Positions 18,988-27,833 of a DNA stretch of 64,000 bases are shown here, piece by piece. The notes beneath the pieces are model-generated. The model ran no database searches. It was not told the DNA's origin and was given only the letters and a program-made list of their open reading frames with translations. Made by a program: the position numbers and the translations under genes. This stretch comes from Leptospira limi (lineage in GTDB: Bacteria > Spirochaetota > Leptospiria > Leptospirales > Leptospiraceae), in the NCBI RefSeq assembly GCF_026151395.1, contig NZ_JAMQPV010000001.1, positions 310,001-374,000 of the forward strand, in the 5' to 3' direction. How positions within the stretch are numbered: position 1 is the stretch's first letter; each line of letters opens with the position of its first letter.

Positions 18988-20481
18988 ATGAACTTTCGAG
19001 TCCTTAAACCAATCCTTTTCCTTTTGGTGCTCTTTGCCAGCTTTCATCTGTTCTACGATGTTGTGTATGAAAACCATTTGGGCGAAGGAACAGATAGTGA
19101 TGTTTTATATCCCTATTTGTTTGCGCGGGATGTATGGGCTGGGGGTTTTACAGGCATTCGTGGTTGGAACCTTCCCCCGTGTACTTATCTTTTTCCAGAG
19201 ATTCTCATCGCGATTTTGTTATTTCCTTTAGTACCTTCTGTGTATGGTTTCCATTTGGTTTTTGGATTTATTTCCTTTGTTTTGCCCTTTACCTTTGCCA
19301 AACAATTGGGAATGCCAAAACGATATTCCTATTTAGTGGCTCTTGGGTTTTTGGTCTTAGCAGGGTACGACCCCAATTTATTCGGGCAATTTTATTTGCC
19401 AGGGTTCCATGCCATGATCTTATTTTTTGCGACATGGACTTTGGTTTTATTGGAACAATGGAAACAAACAAAACCTAAAGTTTGGATACCATTTTTATTC
19501 CTCATGACAATGGTTTGGGTATCGGAGTATTGGTTTTTTGTCAACATCGCTCCCTTTTTGATTTGTTATGCTGTCCTTCATTTACGATGGAAAAGCATTG
19601 GACCATTAAGCATCAGTTTGGTGGGAATTTTGCTAGCAAAATCCATTGGGAAAGGACTTCGTTATTTCGGAATTGGAACCATCGACACGAACAATTTACA
19701 ATTACTCTCCAAACTCAATTCTACCTTCCATTCCATTGTCTTAGACCCAAGTTTTGTTTGGCAAGGTCTTGTACAATCCGTTTCCAAACAACCTCTCCTC
19801 TCGGAATGGTTCCAATGGTATTTGGTGATCGGAATTTTTTACCTATTCATATCACTCGTAAGGAATCATAAGATGGATTTCCTACTTGATTTGATTTTGT
19901 TTTTATCTCCTTTCATCACTGTATTTTTTTTATTCCTCATCGAAACAGAACTTAACATACGTTATCTGTATTTTTTACCTTTTGGAATTTTATTTTTTAG
20001 CTCTCGGATTTTGGAACGGATTCCCTTATTCCGTTTTGGAATTCCCATTGTGTTGTCAGTTGCTTGTTTTTTGTTTTATCTCGGAAAACATTCAGAACTT
20101 GTCGCCAAAGTGAAAGAAGGTGAAGGAAAACGGAATCATCGAATGGAGTGTTTGTCAGAATTTGATCCTAAAATTCCAGGTGCCGCCACCTACTGGCCAA
20201 TCAAATACGTTCATGCATTTTCCCATAACAAGTGGACTCTCGTTCCTTTCACAAAAGACGGTGTGTATTACCCTTGGATTGCCAATACTTCTTGGGATGG
20301 TGATTTCAAAAACAAAACTTTTGATTCGTTTCCTTGGGGTGTGACGGAATCCAAAGAAAATTTGAAAGACTGGAAGGATGTTACCATCACAAAGGAATGT
20401 GAAGGTTGGTATTTTTTTCGAAGAAATGAACACGCTACAAATTCTAAACCCAAGAATTCGATTGATTCTAGTTTTCCTTAG
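18988..20481 (+). CDS. Polytopic membrane protein, glycosyltransferase-C-like topology
   Basis: This 497-residue protein has about ten or eleven hydrophobic helices up to residue 370, then a soluble C-terminal part of about 110 residues containing several Trp/Tyr. The first periplasmic loop (ENHLGEGTDSDVLYPYLF) contains an acidic D-x-D, as in GT-C mannosyltransferase/ArnT-like enzymes that use polyprenyl-phosphate sugars. This suggests an envelope glycosyltransferase, but no family match can be claimed. It sits between the pseudouridine synthase (27 bp upstream) and TerC (18 bp downstream). Confidence 0.6.
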   Translation: MNFRVLKPILFLLVLFASFHLFYDVVYENHLGEGTDSDVLYPYLFARDVWAGGFTGIRGWNLPPCTYLFPEILIAILLFPLVPSVYGFHLVFGFISFVLPFTFAKQLGMPKRYSYLVALGFLVLAGYDPNLFGQFYLPGFHAMILFFATWTLVLLEQWKQTKPKVWIPFLFLMTMVWVSEYWFFVNIAPFLICYAVLHLRWKSIGPLSISLVGILLAKSIGKGLRYFGIGTIDTNNLQLLSKLNSTFHSIVLDPSFVWQGLVQSVSKQPLLSEWFQWYLVIGIFYLFISLVRNHKMDFLLDLILFLSPFITVFFLFLIETELNIRYLYFLPFGILFFSSRILERIPLFRFGIPIVLSVACFLFYLGKHSELVAKVKEGEGKRNHRMECLSEFDPKIPGAATYWPIKYVHAFSHNKWTLVPFTKDGVYYPWIANTSWDGDFKNKTFDSFPWGVTESKENLKDWKDVTITKECEGWYFFRRNEHATNSKPKNSIDSSFP

Positions 20482-20499
20482 ATCAGTTTGGGTCGTGTC

Positions 20500-21237
20500 A
20501 TGATAGAATTTCTTTCCGATCCAGCACTTTGGCTTGCCCTACTCACCTTAACTTCTTTAGAAATTGTTTTGGGTATTGATAACATCATTTTCATTTCGAT
20601 CCTTTCCGCCAGGTTACCCAAAACCAAACAAAAAAAAGCAAGGCAAATTGGCCTGATACTTGCGATGGGAACACGAATTTTGCTTTTATTTTCTCTATCG
20701 TTTATCATGAAACTCACCACTCCACTATTTACATTCGTTGAATATTCAATCAGTGGCAGAGACATCATACTCATCTTAGGTGGACTTTTTCTCATCGCAA
20801 AATCCACAACAGAAATCCATCACAAATTGGAAGGTGACTCAATTGTCGGTGATGATTCTAAAAAGCAAATTTCTTTCACCCAAGTGATCCTTCAAATTTT
20901 GATTTTGGATGTTGTTTTTTCATTGGATTCAGTGATCACCGCTGTTGGAATGACAGACCAACTGGGTGTGATGATCACAGCGGTGGTTTTATCTGTTGGA
21001 TTTATGTTATTATCGAGTGGGAGTATCTCTGACTTTGTAGACAGACACCCTACCATCAAAATCCTTGCCCTTAGTTTTTTGATTTTAATTGGTGTAGCTC
21101 TGTTAGGCGAAGGATTGAGTTTCCATATTCCGAAAGGATATATCTATTTTGCGATGAGTTTTTCTGTGATCGTAGAATTTTTAAATATGAAACTACGTTC
21201 CAAGTCGGAAAAACCAATCACACTCAGAGGAAAATGA
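20500..21237 (+). CDS. TerC-family integral membrane protein
   Basis: The TerC family pattern is clear. Residues E and D in the first helices (SLEIVLGIDNIIFISIL) and the matching helix LDVVFSLDSVITAVGM in the second half form the acidic metal-binding core, and seven membrane helices are predicted. Related proteins export manganese or load it into exported metalloproteins; older links are to tellurite resistance. An ATG at 20500 is preferred over a TTG at 20488, although neither has a clear ribosome site. The stop overlaps the following DUF1569 gene start by 4 bp (ATGA), so the two are translationally coupled. Confidence 0.9.
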   Translation: MIEFLSDPALWLALLTLTSLEIVLGIDNIIFISILSARLPKTKQKKARQIGLILAMGTRILLLFSLSFIMKLTTPLFTFVEYSISGRDIILILGGLFLIAKSTTEIHHKLEGDSIVGDDSKKQISFTQVILQILILDVVFSLDSVITAVGMTDQLGVMITAVVLSVGFMLLSSGSISDFVDRHPTIKILALSFLILIGVALLGEGLSFHIPKGYIYFAMSFSVIVEFLNMKLRSKSEKPITLRGK

Positions 21238-21812
21238 AGATGAAACGTAAAGAATTTATCAAACGAACTGCTCTTACAATTAGCATTGCACAACTTCCAT
21301 TATTCGGAGAATCAAATGATGGAAAAGAGAAAGAAAGTATAACAAGTGAAGTCACATCTCCTTGGTTAGAAGCAGAAGATTTGGAAGATTACAAATCACT
21401 GGTTTCTGCATATCTAACAAAACCCACCGAATTAAAATTACAAGGGAATTGGTCAGTTGGTAAGATGTTTGCCCACTGCGCACAGAGTATTGAATTTTCA
21501 ATGAAGGGATACCCGGAAATGAAATCTTCTCTCTTCCGAGGGTCCGTGGGAAAAATTGCTTTTTCTGTTTTTGCTTTTAAAAACAAAATGAACCATGGAT
21601 TGGAAGAACCGATTCCTGGTGCTGAAGAAATTAATAATGCAACTGAAATCAAAGTAGGTGCCAAAAGATTGTTACAAGCAATTGAACTTTTTTCCAAAAC
21701 ACCAGAGTCATCTTTACGACCACATTTTGCGTATGGAGATCTTACGAAGGAAGAATATGACGTAGCCCATACTCTTCATATCAAAAATCACATGGAACGT
21801 TTGTTACACTAA
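21234..21812 (+). CDS. DUF1569 (DinB-like) protein with N-terminal signal/Tat-like segment
   Basis: This 192-residue protein starts with RKEFIKRTALTISIAQL, a short hydrophobic stretch after paired basic residues that resembles a weak export signal. The remainder matches DUF1569 by the pattern WSVGKMFAHCAQSIEFSMKG, the GAEEINNA segment and the YDVAHTLHIKNHMERL end. The widely spaced His residues fit a DinB-type four-helix metal-binding fold. It is coupled to terC by a 4-bp overlap. It converges on the histidine kinase gene, overlapping its end by 9 bp. Confidence 0.75.
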   Translation: MKMKRKEFIKRTALTISIAQLPLFGESNDGKEKESITSEVTSPWLEAEDLEDYKSLVSAYLTKPTELKLQGNWSVGKMFAHCAQSIEFSMKGYPEMKSSLFRGSVGKIAFSVFAFKNKMNHGLEEPIPGAEEINNATEIKVGAKRLLQAIELFSKTPESSLRPHFAYGDLTKEEYDVAHTLHIKNHMERLLH

Positions 21813-24236
21813 AATCATTTCGATCTGTTGGCACAAATCGTCTGCTTTGTACATTTTCGATAAATAAGCAGATACAATTGTTTCTAAACCCTCTTCCTCA
21901 AGAAAGGAATTTCCGCCCGAAAGAGGTGCATCAGAACTTATCAGAATGATTGGAATTTTTTGATTTTGATTTCGTTTTCCTTCCCATTCATGAATCAAAG
22001 AAATTCCATTCATTCCTGGCATGTGTAAGTCAGTAATGATAAGTGAAGGAGTGATCCTTCCCAAATGAGAAAGAGCTTCTTCCCCATTGCCCGCTTCAAT
22101 TACAATCCATTGGTTTCTTCGCATAACCTCTGCTAAATCGGATCTAAAATTACCTGAATCATCAACAAGTAAAACGGATTTGGTACTTTTTGATAACGAA
22201 ATCTCAAATGAGGAACCTACGCCAAGAACTGATTTAATCCTCAGTTTTCCAAAATGTGCCTCTAAGATATTCATACACAATCGTAAGCCGAGACCAGTTC
22301 CACGTTCACCGGCTGTTCCTGGGGTACTTTTGATATTTTCTTCCCCAGTTAATTTATGAATTTGTTCCTCACTCATTCCAAGACCACGATCACGAATTTC
22401 AACAGAAAGCCATTTTCCTTTGAAAGAAACACCTAACCAAACTTCAGAATTGAGGTATGAATATTTAATAGAATTTGTTAGAATATTTTTAAACACTTCT
22501 CCAATCAAAATCCGATCGGCTATAATTTCTGCTTGGATGGGTGTATCTTTTTGGATTCGAATTCCTTTCAATGTTGCCAATGGTTCCACTGATTCAATGA
22601 TTTCGTTTAACAACTCATTCACTGAAAACCGAGTTTGCATCAGTTTGGTTCCAAATGCATCAAATCGACTTACATCCAAAAGTTGTTCCAACATTTTTAT
22701 AGATTGGGTCACACCAGTTTTACAAATTTCTAAAAATTTCTTTTTTTCCTCTTCTGATGTTTCACTAAAACTAAAATCGATCACATCTAAAATTTGGTTC
22801 ACACTATTGAGCGGCGAACGTAGGTCATGTGAAATTAAGGAAACAAAATTAGCCTTCCATCGGTTTGCCTTTTCCAATTCAGCAGTTCGGGCTTTGACTT
22901 TTTTCTCAAGAGCTTCCTTTCTTTTGTATAGTTCTTTCGAGATAGACTCAGATCGTTTGTAAACACGAACGAGTCCAAATGTCACACCAAGTGTTTGTGG
23001 AATGATAAAAAAATACAAAGAAAATAATCCCATAGGTCTAAAACCAAAATTAGGATGGGAAATTAAAATGATATCAATGACACCACCTAATACTGCGAGA
23101 AACAAACTAAAAAAATACAATTTACTTTCTTTTCTTTGGAAATACAATGCAAGTGAAACTGAAAACAAGCCTAATAGAACAAAAATCGCCGATAGATACT
23201 CAAAATAATAACTGACTAAAGCTAAATGTTTTATAGGTGTTAAAATTGAGACCAATAGAAATGTAAGTGAGTATACTTTCAATAACACTAACATTTTTTT
23301 AAAGATACGCATTTGTGCTAAATTTAATAAAACACTCCCTCCAAAAAACAAAACGATTACAAAACCAATTCTTGAAAACCGAAACAAAGGGATACAGTAA
23401 TCATCTGAAAAAAAGTTAAAGAGGATTCTTGTTTCTGTTAGTGTAGCACTAAGAATCAAAATTCCCAAATAAACAAATGACATTCGTAATGCATTTTTTT
23501 CTGATCGATTGATCAAATACACTAACGCATGATAAATGGAAAGGATTCCCATAAAAATTAAAATGATACAAGAAGCAGAATTGTAATTGTTCCAAACTTG
23601 GATTATGTTTTGTAATTTTCCAAATCGAATGATCCCATGAATCCCTGCAAATTTATGGGAGAAGTTGGATATATGGATCACCAAATCTACTTTTTCTTTA
23701 CCATTTAATATAGGGACAATTTTGGTATGAAAGGATGGAACATGAGTTTCACTATTTTTTCCAATGGATCCATTTTCAGCGACCAATGACCCGTTTGCAT
23801 ATATTTTGTAAGCACTATGAAGTACGGGCACAAGAAGAGCGAATGGTTCTTGAGTGGTTTCTCCTTCGGGCAAAAGGATTGTCAATCGATAGGTAGCATA
23901 ACCAAAACTTGGATAATCTTCCCCATCTTCATTGTGTTGGGAAAACCAAGGAACACCCACTTGCATAAAAGATCGATTGTTAGGAGAAGGAGAGTTTGGT
24001 TCTAAAAATTCATTCCAGTAAAATTCCCATTTCCCAATTAGGTTCACTGTGTCCGTTGCCAATTTCAGATTCCGGCCATCCAAAACACCATCTTTTGCAA
24101 GTAAGGTTGGGGAGAGTTCTAAGTGGCAGGAAGAGGTGAAGAGAAGGACCAATCCAAAAATTAAGGGATAACGACAAAATTTTACTGTGGCAGAAAAAGA
24201 TTTTTGGATAGATGAGAAGGAGACTCTGAAAATCAT
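21804..24236 (-). CDS. Hybrid sensor histidine kinase with 7TMR-DISM-type sensor and C-terminal receiver
   Basis: This 810-residue kinase begins with a possible lipoprotein-like signal (TSSC, Cys37). A beta-rich extracellular domain (about 55-215) has the DISM-extracellular pattern GKWEFYWNEF. Seven membrane helices span about 220-425, and a coiled linker follows to about 460. The phosphoacceptor His470 lies in SHDLRSPLN, followed by a HATPase with GTGLGLRLC. A C-terminal receiver has an acidic DD pocket and phosphoacceptor Asp736 (TDLHMPGMNG). It probably senses an envelope carbohydrate-like ligand, as in other 7TMR-DISM proteins, though that is inferred. It is divergent from a LuxR-type regulator, with only 6 bp between the two start codons. 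Confidence 0.93.
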   Translation of the reverse strand: MIFRVSFSSIQKSFSATVKFCRYPLIFGLVLLFTSSCHLELSPTLLAKDGVLDGRNLKLATDTVNLIGKWEFYWNEFLEPNSPSPNNRSFMQVGVPWFSQHNEDGEDYPSFGYATYRLTILLPEGETTQEPFALLVPVLHSAYKIYANGSLVAENGSIGKNSETHVPSFHTKIVPILNGKEKVDLVIHISNFSHKFAGIHGIIRFGKLQNIIQVWNNYNSASCIILIFMGILSIYHALVYLINRSEKNALRMSFVYLGILILSATLTETRILFNFFSDDYCIPLFRFSRIGFVIVLFFGGSVLLNLAQMRIFKKMLVLLKVYSLTFLLVSILTPIKHLALVSYYFEYLSAIFVLLGLFSVSLALYFQRKESKLYFFSLFLAVLGGVIDIILISHPNFGFRPMGLFSLYFFIIPQTLGVTFGLVRVYKRSESISKELYKRKEALEKKVKARTAELEKANRWKANFVSLISHDLRSPLNSVNQILDVIDFSFSETSEEEKKKFLEICKTGVTQSIKMLEQLLDVSRFDAFGTKLMQTRFSVNELLNEIIESVEPLATLKGIRIQKDTPIQAEIIADRILIGEVFKNILTNSIKYSYLNSEVWLGVSFKGKWLSVEIRDRGLGMSEEQIHKLTGEENIKSTPGTAGERGTGLGLRLCMNILEAHFGKLRIKSVLGVGSSFEISLSKSTKSVLLVDDSGNFRSDLAEVMRRNQWIVIEAGNGEEALSHLGRITPSLIITDLHMPGMNGISLIHEWEGKRNQNQKIPIILISSDAPLSGGNSFLEEEGLETIVSAYLSKMYKADDLCQQIEMILV

Positions 24237-24242
24237 AAGGTT

Positions 24243-24839
24243 GTGGAATCCGTTAAAATTGCCATCTTAGAAGACCATTCCGTTGTCACTGAAGGAATCA
24301 TATCTATCCTGAAATCCAATCCTTTCTTTTCCCTTGCCGGAGAATTTCGAACGGCTGCGGATTTGTTTCAATTCATCGAATCAAATCCAATTGATTTGTT
24401 GGTTCTCGATATTGATCTTCCCGACCGTAATGGCATTGATGTTTTGCGAGAAATCAAAGAAAAACACCAACCCACCAAGGTAATTATCTTCTCATTACAT
24501 GGCAGTCGAGTGTATGTGGAAGATGCTCTCAAATCCAAAGCTGACGGATACATGCTTAAGTCAGACCCCATTTCGCAACTCCCTGAAGTGATTCAACTTG
24601 TGATGAAAGGTGGATCTTTTGTATCGGATGGAGTGAGTAAAGTTCAACTTCCATTTTCACCATTCCAAATGGAAATCCTAAACCTCTTAGTCCAAGGACT
24701 TTCTCAAAACGAAGTGGCTGACCGGATCCAAAAATCCAGGAAAACAGTCGAATACCATTTAAACCAAATGCGGACAAAATTTTCCTGTAAAAATAATAAC
24801 GAACTCATTTCCAAATACGAAAAAGAAATACAAAAATAG
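24243..24839 (+). CDS. LuxR/NarL-family response regulator
   Basis: This 198-residue regulator has an N-terminal receiver (acidic ED pair at 10-11, phosphoacceptor Asp56 in LDIDLPDRNG, then Ser in IFSLHG and Lys in YMLKSD). A C-terminal LuxR-type helix-turn-helix lies at about 137-193 (LVQGLSQNEVADRIQKSRKTVEYH). Translation starts at GTG 24243, with an AAGG site just upstream. It is most likely the DNA-binding partner of the divergent hybrid kinase. The 6-bp spacer means promoters for each gene must lie within the coding sequence of the other. Confidence 0.93.
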   Translation: MESVKIAILEDHSVVTEGIISILKSNPFFSLAGEFRTAADLFQFIESNPIDLLVLDIDLPDRNGIDVLREIKEKHQPTKVIIFSLHGSRVYVEDALKSKADGYMLKSDPISQLPEVIQLVMKGGSFVSDGVSKVQLPFSPFQMEILNLLVQGLSQNEVADRIQKSRKTVEYHLNQMRTKFSCKNNNELISKYEKEIQK

Positions 24840-24884
24840 CGATTTCGTTATTTCCCTTTGGATTGTTTCGAATACTCTATTCGT

Positions 24885-25397
24885 ATGAAACATATCTATT
24901 TACTCAGGCATGCTAAGTCTGAATGGGATGAACCTTACGATACGGACTTAGATCGATCTTTGTCCAGAAGAGGTCGAATCCAATCAAAAGCACTACGTGA
25001 CTATTTAAAAGAAAGTCGATTTGAGTTTGACCAATGTTTGGTCTCACCTGCAGAACGAACTTTAAAAACTTACTCCTCACTTCGTAAGGAAATCCTTCGA
25101 TTTCCCAAACCCGAAATCAGTGAAAATTTATATGATGCAGATAAAGAAGATCTTATGTTTGTTTTGCATGGATTATCATCTAGCACTCGTTCTGTTTGCC
25201 TAGTGGGACACAATCCAAGTTTGGAAGCATTTGGCTCTGCCCTCGTTTTGGGAGACAAAGAACAATCCCTCTTCCATAAATTCCCTACAGCATCCTTTCT
25301 CGGACTCAATTTTTCTGACGATTCCTGGAAAAATCTTAGTTGGGGAAGTTGCCAATTAGTAGTATTCTGGATCCCTGGGCAAATAGGAAAAGAATGA
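24885..25397 (+). CDS. SixA-like histidine phosphatase
   Basis: From the ATG at 24885 this is a 170-residue phosphohistidine phosphatase of the RHG/phosphoglycerate-mutase superfamily. The catalytic His9 is in LLRHAKSEW, and the second active-site His is in LVGHNPSLE. LSRRGRIQSKA follows the SixA pattern and a short length fits SixA rather than a metabolic mutase. Known SixA proteins dephosphorylate phosphohistidine in HPt/phosphorelay or phosphotransferase proteins. The gene is 45 bp after the response regulator and overlaps hpt by 4 bp (ATGA), so it may link to the upstream kinase pathway. Confidence 0.85.
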   Translation: MKHIYLLRHAKSEWDEPYDTDLDRSLSRRGRIQSKALRDYLKESRFEFDQCLVSPAERTLKTYSSLRKEILRFPKPEISENLYDADKEDLMFVLHGLSSSTRSVCLVGHNPSLEAFGSALVLGDKEQSLFHKFPTASFLGLNFSDDSWKNLSWGSCQLVVFWIPGQIGKE

Positions 25398-25906
25398 AAC
25401 CACTCTATTCAGAAGAACGAATCCATCACCGTGTCGAAGAATTGGCACGGGAAATCTCTCGAGATTTTTTAAGCAAAGACCTGGTTGTCATTGGAATTCT
25501 CAATGGAGGGTTCATTTTTACCGCGGATCTTTGTCGTGACATTCTGATCCCACATGAAGTAGACTTTATGGCCGCGTCATCCTACGGGGACGGAACTTCT
25601 TCTGGAGACTTAAAAATCACCAAACAACTCAAAAAATCAGTACAAAACAAATCAGTTTTGTTAGTTGAGGACATCGTCGATACAGGAAAAACATTAGAAT
25701 ATTTGCTCACAGAAGTCCAAAATCAAAATCCAAAAGATCTAAAAGTAGCAGCACTCTTTTGGAAACAAAAAAAGGCAAATCCACATATCATTGTGGATTA
25801 TCCAGGTTTTATCATTGAGGACGAATTCCTGGTTGGTTATGGATTAGATTACCAAGGGAAATATAGAAATTTACCATATGTTGCGAAGTTAGAGGGAACT
25901 GAGTGA
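25394..25906 (+). CDS. hpt: Hypoxanthine phosphoribosyltransferase
   Basis: The start at ATG 25394 (MKPLYSEERIHHRVEELA) gives 170 residues, the usual length for this enzyme. Motifs are the LNGGFIFTADL loop, the flexible SSYGDGTSSGD loop, and the PRPP-binding VLLVEDIVDTGKTL. It salvages hypoxanthine (and guanine) to IMP/GMP. Its start overlaps the SixA stop and its end overlaps the cyclase GTG start (GTGA), so the three genes form a compact operon that brings together phosphatase, purine salvage and cyclic-nucleotide synthesis. Confidence 0.93.
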   Translation: MKPLYSEERIHHRVEELAREISRDFLSKDLVVIGILNGGFIFTADLCRDILIPHEVDFMAASSYGDGTSSGDLKITKQLKKSVQNKSVLLVEDIVDTGKTLEYLLTEVQNQNPKDLKVAALFWKQKKANPHIIVDYPGFIIEDEFLVGYGLDYQGKYRNLPYVAKLEGTE

Positions 25907-27399
25907 AAGATGCAATTGTAAAACAAAAATTTGATACACTTAAAACGTTTCCAACAATCAAACATGAAATTTTAAAAATAGCAGAAAATTTTGTTCACCA
26001 TTCAGATGATTGGAAATTACTGAGAGTGAATCCTCTCAAATTTGCCACAGATCATAAGTTAGACGAAAACGATTCTGTAGATTTTTTTGTACATGCAGCA
26101 AAGGTTGGATTATTCGATTTTGCTTATAATTTGATTTGTCCAATGTGCGGCGGAATTGTTCACAGCCATCACAAATTAGATGAAATTGAGGGAAAAGAAT
26201 TCCATTGTGTATCTTGTAATATTGTGGTTCCAACACTTCTAGATGACCAAGTAGAAGTTGCATTTCAAATCCATCCATCGTTACAAAATCATCAAATTGA
26301 TCCCTTTATTGATGTTACAAATTACTTTCGTTATTTTTTTTCCGAAAATTTTGATAAATCAACTGAACTAAAAGACTGGATCCAATCTTCAATCAAAGAC
26401 TATACGAAACTAATCCCTGATGGATCTTATAGTTTTGAATATGATGCAAAGTATGGGGAACTCCAAGGTCATCTCATTCAATTTGTAAGCATCGACAGAA
26501 ACACAATGTGTTTATTTTCTGTTGATCCCAATTTACCACCTAATAATCAATCTTACTTGGTTGACTTAATGGAAAGTGGTATGAAACCAAATATGGTAAC
26601 TATTCCCGCTGGCCATCACCATTTTACGATCCATAACCGCACTCGGTTTACAGTGGGACTCAATGTATTAACACCCAATCCTAAAGAAATTGAAAGGATT
26701 GCCAATTCCTACCCAACCATTCGGCATCAGTTTCTCACAGCGAAGATGTTACTTAATAACCAGTCCTTTCGGGATTTGTTTCGTATCCAAAAACTTTCAC
26801 CAGATTTAAACTTGAATGTGAAATCACTGACGATCATGTTCACAGACTTAAAAGGTTCGACTGAAATGTATGACACAGCTGGTGACATCTTTGCCTATAA
26901 ATTGGTTCAGGAACATTTTCGTATCCTAACAGAGATTGTGCGAAAGTACAAAGGTGCCATTGTTAAAACGATGGGAGACGCCATCATGGCAACTTTTTCC
27001 ACTCCCACGGAAGGACTATTAGCAGCCCTCGAAATGATGCAACGTATCGAGTTGATGAACTTTGATTGGAAAAAAGAAGGTTATGAGATTGGCCTAAAAG
27101 TAGGTCTCAATGAAGGTTCTGCTTTAGCAGTCGTCAATGACGAAAGACTCGATTACTTTGGCCAATCAGTGAATATTGCCGCTCGTGTCCAAGGACTTGC
27201 AAAATCAGGTGAAGTTTGGTTAAGCGAATCTGTTTGGAATGCAACAGGACCAGAAGATTTAGTAAAACAACATGGTTATTACTTTCGCAAACAAAAGGCA
27301 ACCTTAAAGGGTGTAGGCACACCCGTTCCAGTTTTCCAATTAAGTCGAAATCAATTAAAAGCACCTTCCAAGTGGAAACAACTTTTTAACAAAGGATAA
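25903..27399 (+). CDS. Class III adenylate/guanylate cyclase with zinc-ribbon-containing DUF5939-like N-terminus
   Basis: This 498-residue soluble protein begins with a GTG at 25903. The N-terminal half resembles the DUF5939 region of spirochaetal cyclases and includes a four-cysteine zinc ribbon (C79-x2-C82 ... C102-x2-C105). The catalytic domain covers about 305-490. Its first metal Asp lies in MFTDLKGSTEMYD, the second in KTMGDAIMATFS, and a transition-state Asn/Arg region lies in SVNIAARVQG. The usual substrate-specifying residues cannot be assigned confidently, so cAMP or cGMP remain open. It overlaps hpt by 4 bp, whose product supplies purine nucleotides. The family assignment of the N-terminus is by resemblance. 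Confidence 0.88.
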   Translation: MKDAIVKQKFDTLKTFPTIKHEILKIAENFVHHSDDWKLLRVNPLKFATDHKLDENDSVDFFVHAAKVGLFDFAYNLICPMCGGIVHSHHKLDEIEGKEFHCVSCNIVVPTLLDDQVEVAFQIHPSLQNHQIDPFIDVTNYFRYFFSENFDKSTELKDWIQSSIKDYTKLIPDGSYSFEYDAKYGELQGHLIQFVSIDRNTMCLFSVDPNLPPNNQSYLVDLMESGMKPNMVTIPAGHHHFTIHNRTRFTVGLNVLTPNPKEIERIANSYPTIRHQFLTAKMLLNNQSFRDLFRIQKLSPDLNLNVKSLTIMFTDLKGSTEMYDTAGDIFAYKLVQEHFRILTEIVRKYKGAIVKTMGDAIMATFSTPTEGLLAALEMMQRIELMNFDWKKEGYEIGLKVGLNEGSALAVVNDERLDYFGQSVNIAARVQGLAKSGEVWLSESVWNATGPEDLVKQHGYYFRKQKATLKGVGTPVPVFQLSRNQLKAPSKWKQLFNKG

Positions 27400-27833
27400 A
27401 GGAGGTAGACCACTTAGGAGTATTCCTGAAACGTTTAAGTTAAAAACCAATTCATGAGACTAAATTTAAATCTATAAAAACATCTTGTAATATTGGCATA
27501 TGAATCGCTAACTATTTGTTATATGAAGATTCGATTGATTTGGTTGGCAATTGTTCTTGTTTTTTTTCAAAATTGCAAGGAGGCAACACTTGCAAATCCC
27601 TGCGACAGCAAATCCCAGGATTTCATTACTCAACTTTTTATTTCATAAGCATCTTTCAACTCAGCCTGCTATTTCTATCTACTCATGGATTTAAGTTTCG
27701 ACAATTGTGTCGGAATGTAAGTATCTGAATAAGTAAATATCCAGGTATTCGTTAATCATATTAAATAACATTTCACTCGTTATGCGTAAATAATGATTGA
27801 TTTTTATATAATTATATAATTACTTACCATCAA
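27400..27833. other. 434-bp AT-rich spacer holding one lipoprotein fragment
   Basis: Apart from the short lipoprotein-like reading frame at 27523-27648 I see no gene here. The end (about 27740-27830) is extremely AT-rich, with repeated TAAAT/ATTAT runs, and is the probable promoter for the beta-helix lipoprotein that follows. There is no clear hairpin terminator right after the cyclase stop. Confidence 0.5.
27523..27648 (+). pseudogene. Truncated lipoprotein (41 residues)
   Basis: This 41-codon frame encodes a standard lipoprotein signal, MKIRLIWLAIVLVFFQNC, followed by KEATLANPCDSKSQDF. The NPCD segment is a start I associate with secreted Leptospira lipoproteins of 200-400 residues. The frame ends at TAA after residue 41 and no continuation in another frame looks convincing over the next 180 bases. 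It is most likely the surviving 5' end of a larger lipoprotein gene. A functional micro-lipoprotein is the alternative. Confidence 0.5.

Noticed and set aside
27516..27728. A 70-residue frame overlapping the truncated lipoprotein
   Set aside because: It is out of frame with the clear lipoprotein signal and shows no domain or ribosome site.
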